64,000 bases of DNA from Haloferax sp. Atlit-12N (lineage in GTDB: Archaea; Halobacteriota; Halobacteria; Halobacteriales; Haloferacaceae), in the NCBI RefSeq assembly GCF_003383095.1, contig NZ_PSYW01000002.1:620001-684000 (forward strand), in the 5' to 3' direction. The notes under the pieces were generated by a model. It was not told the DNA's origin. It did not search any database and worked only from the letters and a program-made list of their open reading frames with translations. The translations under genes were made by a program, and so were the position numbers. This document shows positions 63,766 through 64,000 of this stretch, piece after piece (the first letter of the stretch is position 1; each line of letters opens with the position of its first letter).

Positions 63766-64000
63766 TTATTCCTCACGAACGGTCACCCAGAGGTGGACCT
63801 CCCGGTAAGCGTTATCAACCGTCGGCGACGCCGGCGGCGCGCCCTCGTAGAGGAGGTACGTCAGCCGCAGGCGCTCGCCCGTCATCGTCGGGCGGACCTC
63901 GTGCGGTTCGTGCCACGTCTCGTTGTGTTCGAGTCGGGGCGTGAACGTCCGAAGTTGCTCGGACTCCAGTACGGTCGTCGAGTTGTTCGACACCTCGACG
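63766..64000 (-). CDS. DUF1616-like protein, C-terminal part (cut by window)
   Basis: The frame is open to the right edge, so the gene begins beyond the window. The visible 77 residues contain RTFTPRLEHNETWHEPHEVRPTMTGERLRLTYLLYEG and DNAYREVHLWVTVREE, which match the C-terminal end of DUF1616 membrane proteins of haloarchaea. The N-terminal membrane helices would lie outside the window. Function unknown. Confidence 0.78.
   Translation of the reverse strand, partial: VEVSNNSTTVLESEQLRTFTPRLEHNETWHEPHEVRPTMTGERLRLTYLLYEGAPPASPTVDNAYREVHLWVTVREE

Noticed and set aside
1..64000. CRISPR arrays, transposases, rRNA
   Set aside because: No regularly spaced repeats, no transposase motifs and no rRNA-like sequence were seen anywhere in the window.

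Overview
The window is about 64 kb of high-GC haloarchaeal chromosome. Proteins are acidic, several starts are GTG, TATA elements often sit about 25 bases before a start (leaderless style), and most genes end bluntly or in short overlaps. Gene content and order (a CetZ1 homologue with Glu218, cofC/cofG/cofH, a 92-residue SAMP3-like protein, Sph3, RdfA) point to Haloferax, close to H. volcanii. Locus names quoted for that species are from memory. No prophage, insertion sequence or CRISPR array was seen; the only mobile-element trace is a set of tRNA-Leu fragments.

Layout. 0-11.8 kb: housekeeping and small genes: FAH-family hydrolase (cut by the edge), aIF2-beta with a TRAM tail, methyltransferase, epimerase, UspA, MsrB, a KaiC-like ATPase, a HAD/aldo-keto reductase pair and an FAD amine-oxidase-like protein. 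11.8-25.2 kb: a Rieske fusion protein, a PHP-domain protein with a basic repeat tail, an AhbA/AhbB siroheme decarboxylase fusion, a TrpD-like protein, a zinc deacylase-like protein, a bile-acid symporter-family transporter, a cyclophilin, an unusual soluble chemotaxis transducer fused to a solute-binding domain, and a ferredoxin. 25.2-25.5 kb: tRNA-Leu(UAA) and its duplicated fragments. 25.5-34.4 kb: TPR protein, membrane transducer, TrkA/RCK protein flanked by two stand-alone RAM-domain proteins, orphan E1-alpha subunit, thymidylate kinase. 34.5-42.9 kb: NDUFA9-like protein, then cetZ1, an anchored secreted protein and cofC in one run, followed by cofG and, on the other strand, cofH with a duplicated membrane-protein pair (coenzyme F420 synthesis). 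42.9-51.6 kb: sensor kinase, sirtuin, and purine genes purC, purU-like, purS and purQ around a gluconate-type permease. 51.8-60.1 kb: RaSEA-type radical SAM enzyme (archaeosine), DICT protein, lipoprotein, tungsten aldehyde oxidoreductase, AzlC/AzlD, and the SAMP3 operon. 60.3-64 kb: a HalOD1-type protein, the SMC-like Sph3 and RdfA, then the end of a DUF1616 protein.

The main theme is cell shape: CetZ1 and the RdfA-Sph3 locus both act in Haloferax rod/disk morphology. Here rdfA is interrupted by one in-frame TAG, and the neighbouring HalOD1 frame has no usable start codon over its conserved part, so this locus may be partly inactivated in this lineage. The other highlights are the cytoplasmic transducer/solute-binding fusion (22.0-24.6 kb) and the tRNA-Leu footprint (25.2-25.45 kb).
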